Source: Saccharina japonica (taxonomy: Eukaryota; Sar; Phaeophyceae; Laminariales; Laminariaceae). Taken from it: DNA of 64,000 nucleotides. The stretch spans positions 129,607 to 193,606 of the forward strand of contig MEHQ01004424.1 in assembly GCA_008828725.1 (NCBI GenBank), written 5' to 3'. Below are positions 59,632 to 64,000 of this stretch, one piece after another. Made by a program: the position numbers and the translations under genes. The notes under the pieces were generated by a model. The model was not told where the DNA came from and ran no database searches. It worked only from the letters and a program-made list of their open reading frames with translations. Each line of letters begins with the position of its first letter. Within the stretch, counting starts at the first letter, position 1.

Positions 59632-59843
59632 GGGCCCATATTAACGAGTATAAAATAAATTCAATTTGGAAAAAATAAAATTCAAATTCGCTTTTCATTG
59701 GTCAACACACGCACCAGCACCAAGTATTAGGATCTTGGGGTATAATCTTGGGTGGTGGTGCGGGTTCTGACCAATGAAAAGCGGTTTTGATTTTTTTGTT
59801 TTTCCAAATTGATTTTTTTTTTTTTCTTCGTTAAAACGGGCCC
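59632..59843. mobile_element. 212-bp Harbinger-like MITE
   Basis: GGGCCC-ended inverted repeats, with TTA directly outside on both sides (59629-59631 and 59844-59846). The interior hairpin carries TTGGTCAACACACGCACCAG on one side and a diverged complement on the other. It is the clearest intact small member of the family in the window. Confidence 0.8.
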
Positions 59844-60169
59844 TTAGCTCAAAACCGTCGGAATCCCATCATTGTGTTGCAGAATGTTTCGTTTTATACT
59901 TATATGCCATGCCATTGTTCCTCGAATATCATACGTAGCACTTTTTTTTCCCCTCCGAAAATCAGTTTTTGACTTACTAATAGTATGTAACTTCTCAATT
60001 GAGAGGCTTAGAAAAATCATTGGGCACCTCTACCGCAGCAGGCGTCGACAGCTGGTGCGTAGGCCCTTACTGTAGGCCATCTACCCACGATTCAGCTTTT
60101 TTTCAGTCGTACGTAGAATCCGCTTGACACTCAGACGATGGTGATTTCCCTTCGGCGTGCGCAGGATCA
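59844..60169. promoter_or_regulatory. Upstream region of the VOC-family gene
   Basis: Putative promoter and 5' leader of the gene starting at 60170. No distinct TATA box was recognised. The MITE at 59632 lies only about 330 bases upstream of the start. Confidence 0.35.
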
Positions 60170-61950
60170 ATGCACATGGAGGCACATACCATGCGCTCGG
60201 CATGGATGGTGTCCCTGCTCGCGCTGAGCACGTGCGGGATCGTCCGCTATGCGGCGGCTTTCGGGCTAGGTGAGAGCGGCTACGCAAGTCTCTGGCGATG
60301 CAGCTACTTACAGTCGGTTCGAAGCGAAGGCGCCTTGCGTCGCAAATGCACGATATGCTTGTTTAAGACAGGGTGCGTACCTCTCACTAGGAACTCGCGC
60401 CGGTAGATTCTTTGTAAAATGTCCTAAAACATATGCGCTAGCGGAAAGCATACAATAAAAACGATATTTTCGGTCGGACCGCGCGAATCTCCGGTTTCAG
60501 ATCTTCAGCTTTCCTAAAAGATATCCCGTTTCATCCACCCAGCTCAAAGGGGGCCCTATTAGTTTTAGGCGGCCGTGTAAATTACCAACTCTCTTAACTT
60601 TGCAAAACAAAAACAAAAACACCTCAGCGGTGAGACAGAAAAACTCCTCAAAACTCATTTCTGCAAGCTTGGTGTGATGCTCTGATCGCGCGTGCTACGG
60701 GGTGCGTAGGTTTTGGAGTGCTGCCCAAAATCTGGCAGTTTTCGCCCGCAACGTGTATATCTGACCTGCGCTCTCACCGTCCGATGCGCTATCATATGCG
60801 CCCCCGCGACGGGACGCACGCCCACCCGTTGACGCATCCACGACGGGAATCCACGACTCGCTCCTTTTTTTCGGAATTGCGATTTGCAGGGGTCCGGCCT
60901 GCCGCACAGCTGTTGCAGCAGCACGAGCGGGCGTCGTGTTCGGCTGCGCAGACGCGCATGTCGGAGGAGACTGAACAAGAAGGAGCTATGGGCAGAGGGG
61001 CATTCCTGCGCAATTCCGCCGTTTTTCTCGCCGCGGGCGGTTTGGCGACAGTGGCCAGCCCAGGCCCCGCGAGCGCTATCGGAGACCTGTTTGAGTTTAA
61101 GGACCAAGCGCGCTTCGCGCAGCACACCACGATACAAGTGCCAGACATGGCTGCCGCGCTCAAGTTTTACACCCAGGGTTTCGGCATGAAGGTGCTTCGC
61201 ACGCGCGCGGGGCCTCAGTTCAATACCACCGTGGTTGGGTTCGGCCCCGAGGCGCTTCAGGTGCCGCCAACCTTCTTGTTTGGCGTCAGCTCTATGAATG
61301 CCTACGGCGGCCACTTCACGCTCGAGCTCAACGCGCAGAAAGAGGTCGGGGCGGGAGGGGAGGAAGACGTCGATTTTTTTTACGACCCGGGAAACGGCGT
61401 GCAGTACGTGCAGGTGGCGGTTGACTCGTACCGGATATCTCAAGTGATCAAGTCGGGGGGAATCATCGAGTCTGGCTACGGGCACCTCCAGGTGCTCGCG
61501 CCGGGGGGTCTACGATTCAAGCTCATGATGGGCGATCGAAGAGACCCGCCGATGTTCGTCGCGGTGAAGGTAAAGGACATCAAGCAGTCGATAAAGTGGT
61601 ACACCGACGTTGCGGGCATGACCAAGTTCCCGTTCCCGAAAGCCCGGGCGCCGGGTTCGCCGTTCGAGCCCGAGCAACCGAAAGACAGCGTCTTCATGGC
61701 TTACGAGGGGGAGGCGTTTGGGGTGGTGCTGGTCCCAGCCGCCAAAGGCGAAACCTTGAATCCAGGCAGCGTCCTATCCCTCACTGTCCTGGCTGAAGAC
61801 GTCGACAAGGTTGCGGAGGACCTCGGGGGAAGTGTAGTCGTCGATAGGGCTAGGGGGGGGACGCGGTCAACGGCGGTCACCGATCCGGATGGGTACCCCG
61901 TAAAGTTTGTCGAGTACAGTGACTGGCAGAAGGAGCTTCCCAGTTTTTAG
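60170..61950 (+). CDS. Plastid (probable thylakoid-lumen) VOC/glyoxalase-fold protein
   Basis: Two exons, 60170-60269 and 60890-61950, join at GT-AG in phase to give 386 aa from ATG 60170. ATG 60191 (379 aa) gives the tidier signal peptide, MRSAWMVSLLALSTCGIVRY followed by AAAFGLG, which resembles the stramenopile plastid leader with its conserved Phe. A transit-like Gln/Ser-rich stretch follows. A second hydrophobic segment, SAVFLAAGGLATVASPGPASA, ends in an AxA cleavage site, suggesting transport into the thylakoid lumen. The mature part has two glyoxalase-like (VOC) units, one starting near QHTTIQVPDMAAALKFYTQG and one near MFVAVKVKDIKQSIKWYTDV. VOC proteins bind metals for varied reactions, and the substrate here cannot be told. 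Metal ligands were not assigned with confidence. Confidence 0.82.
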
Positions 61951-63139
61951 GTGCCCGATAGTTTTTGCGAGTCCAGTATTATTTAGCTGAAATTGTGTCG
62001 TCTTTTTTTCCTTTTTTTCTCGACACGAACCCGGAGGTGATAGAGTCTGCCTCGCTTTACCTATAGAGTCAGTAACATCTAGGTTTCCAATTTGACCCGT
62101 ATAGAAGTGTATCGAACAGGTCAAATTTTCCGTTGTGACAACACGACGTCGTGTTACCGGGCGATACGATCGCGTTGCGTGGCTTGGGGTAAAGCGCACG
62201 TGCGATGAAACACAAATATAAACCACTACCGGGGCGAATAGAGATGATTTGAGTGGTTATCACAGGAGGGTTACGGACGTCGCGTCCATCTCATAGTTGG
62301 TGCCTTTGTGGCACGAAAGCTCGCCTTCTTGACACTTCTTGTCTTGTTTCGTCAAGAAGAGCACGAGACTCGAAACTTTTAAAAACATGTATGGAGTGTC
62401 TCACATGGCGTCCGTCGGTTCTCTTCAGGTTAAAAACTGAGCTCTGGCGCGACCCGAGGTCTCGGGGAGTGTTTTGGGTGCGGTGTGTTTATTATACGTT
62501 AATGCGTGGTTCGTGCCACACAAATAAAACCACCGGGTACTGACAAGGGGAAGCGTGGAAATCGCCGGCTACGATGGCCGAAGGCAAAAACAACCTAACT
62601 ACGCTGAGCGGTTGGGCTGTTCTTGGCGTCTTCTCATGGCAGCCTCGACGCTTGATGTACTGCTACGTACCGCGAAAAAGCTGCCGTTGTACGGATTGCT
62701 CTTTACGCTAAAAATAAACCTCCTCCGCTGTGATACTCTAGGTTTAACTCCCCAGAGTACAAAAAAAAAACAGGCATACGGTAATATGCCCTGCGAAGAC
62801 AAATGTTCACGGAGATCCCACACCAAACCGGGCAGCATTGATACCCCACATCTACATACCCTTGCCTTTCCCGTGCCACCTAATTAATTGTAGGTCTATG
62901 CCAACTCAAGCCGTGCTTGATGCCGCGGGATTCTAAAATACACAGCATTTTGTAACCACCCGTTTTCACATCGAAAACTTTAGACTCTACCTGGCCGGTG
63001 TCTTTCTCTACTCCCCGTGTGTCTATTTTCTTCACCGACCACCTGTAAACAAGCCCATCTTTCGACCCCTCTCACCCCCCCCCCCCCCCCCGCAAAAAGC
63101 CGTCCTAAATGGACCGCAATACACTATACTCGTTGTAAA
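61951..63139. other. Convergent intergenic region
   Basis: This is the shared 3' flank of the VOC gene (+) and the thioredoxin-like gene (-). It has short frames only and a C-run near 63077. No gene was recognised. Confidence 0.4.
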
Positions 63140-64000
63140 TTACTCGTAGAGTAACTCGTCTATTAGCTTCTCGATCTTAGCCTTGCTACTCGTGCTCGTT
63201 GCGGTGACCACCTCCCCTCCCCTAAACGTCACGAAAGAAGGAACGGCCTTAAGGCCCAGATCCCGCGCCAGTTCCGGGTTGGAGGACGCGTCCACGCGCC
63301 CAAACCAAATCTGCTGCTGCTTTCGTGCCAGCTTGCGGTAGTACCTGACACAGTCCGAGCGTTTTCGGTGTACGGAATGAGAATATTTGCAGAATTGCCA
63401 TGCAACGACACATTGCCAGCGCGGTTGATACGAATAATTTTACGCGAGAAACACTGTGAAAAGTCAGATGCATTGCCACAAACGTGTCGAGGCATCACCG
63501 GCCGACAGTCTCAGAGCGGTTAAAAACAACGAAGACGGAGGGAAAACTCCATCTGGTGAGCGGAGCGCGCGAGCGTCGAGAGTACATACTCACAAATTAG
63601 GTGCATGTTATGAGTTGAAAAAACAGAGCCATCGATGCGCGTGACAGGTGAAACGTCCGCGTCCTCGAAACCACGCAACGCTCACGATAAGCAACAGCAC
63701 ACGAAGCAGAAATCACTCACGGCGTCAGGTACTTGCAGGCTCGGCAGCTCCTCGAGCTGACGAACAAAATAGTTCCTCCCTCCTCGGTGAGCGCTTCCAA
63801 GTCCTCGCGGCTCTTTACGCCGACAACCTCTCCCGTCGGCACAGCCGGCCGGCCGTCTTCCTCCTCCATCGCAATTTCCACAACCTCGTCCTCCCCTTCC
63901 TCCTCATCCTCCTCTTCGTCATCCTCCCACGGAAACGGGTCATCTTCGACGTTCCCTCCCAGCCAACCCCAAGAACGGTTCGTTTTGCCCGGAAACCCAA
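63140..64000 (-). CDS. Thioredoxin-like protein, 3' part (gene runs off the window)
   Basis: Two exons on the minus strand: 64000-63721 (open to the window edge) and 63344-63140 (TAA), joined at a GT-AG intron in phase. The order is an acidic stretch (runs of Asp and Glu), VPTGEVVGVKSREDLEALTE, then the thioredoxin core FVSSRSCRACKYLTPYYRKL. After that come RVDASSNPELARDLGLKAVP with the cis-Pro, SFVTFRGGEVV, and a C-terminal helix EKLIDELLYE. The active site is CRAC instead of the usual CGPC. The family is thiol-disulphide exchange. The 5' end, and hence any targeting signal, is outside the window. Confidence 0.85.

Overview
The window looks like nuclear DNA of a eukaryotic alga, most likely a photosynthetic stramenopile such as a brown alga. 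The evidence is indirect: genes with 10 to 16 GT-AG introns, TTAGGG-type internal telomere repeats, a GH81 endo-1,3-beta-glucanase (laminarin or callose class), and a plastid protein whose leader ends at an AAAF motif like the stramenopile ASAFAP cleavage site. No taxon was confirmed by any search. All gene models were built by hand from splice sites, reading phase and recognised protein families.

Layout. 1-2954: dispersed repeats, a CAG/CAA microsatellite and a 180-bp satellite. 2955-10520 (+): first aromatic-amino-acid-decarboxylase-like gene, 11 recognised exons. 10828-12299: Tc1/mariner-like non-autonomous element. 12794-21107: a near-perfect inverted repeat with about 4.1-kb arms, folded around a small GGGCCC-ended element, followed by a third partial arm copy and an N at 21622. 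22725-24320: TACCTAACGTACC-type minisatellites. 24557-33121 (+): second decarboxylase gene with exactly the same exon lengths from exon 2 onward but very different introns. 33122-39542: mostly unrecognised sequence, a candidate F-box-like exon (-) and a tRNA-derived repeat. 39543-54644 (-): a 17-exon GH81 glucanase gene, predicted 963 aa, with an N-terminal membrane anchor and four C-terminal six-cysteine modules. 54645-60169: repeats and Harbinger-like elements. 60170-61950 (+): plastid, probably thylakoid-lumen, VOC/glyoxalase-fold protein. 63140-64000 (-): 3' part of a thioredoxin-like gene.

Biology. Both decarboxylase copies keep the PLP lysine, but both carry Ile where the catalytic-loop Tyr of this family should be. 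This suggests aldehyde synthase-like chemistry rather than simple amine formation. The glucanase probably acts at the cell surface or in the secretory pathway on beta-1,3-glucan. The genes do not form one pathway.

The repeats are the other main interest. One family ends in a poly(C) tract and has eight copies sharing that end but truncated at different points at the other, as expected of a retroposed element. The MITE-capped palindrome may be a real rearrangement or an assembly artefact.
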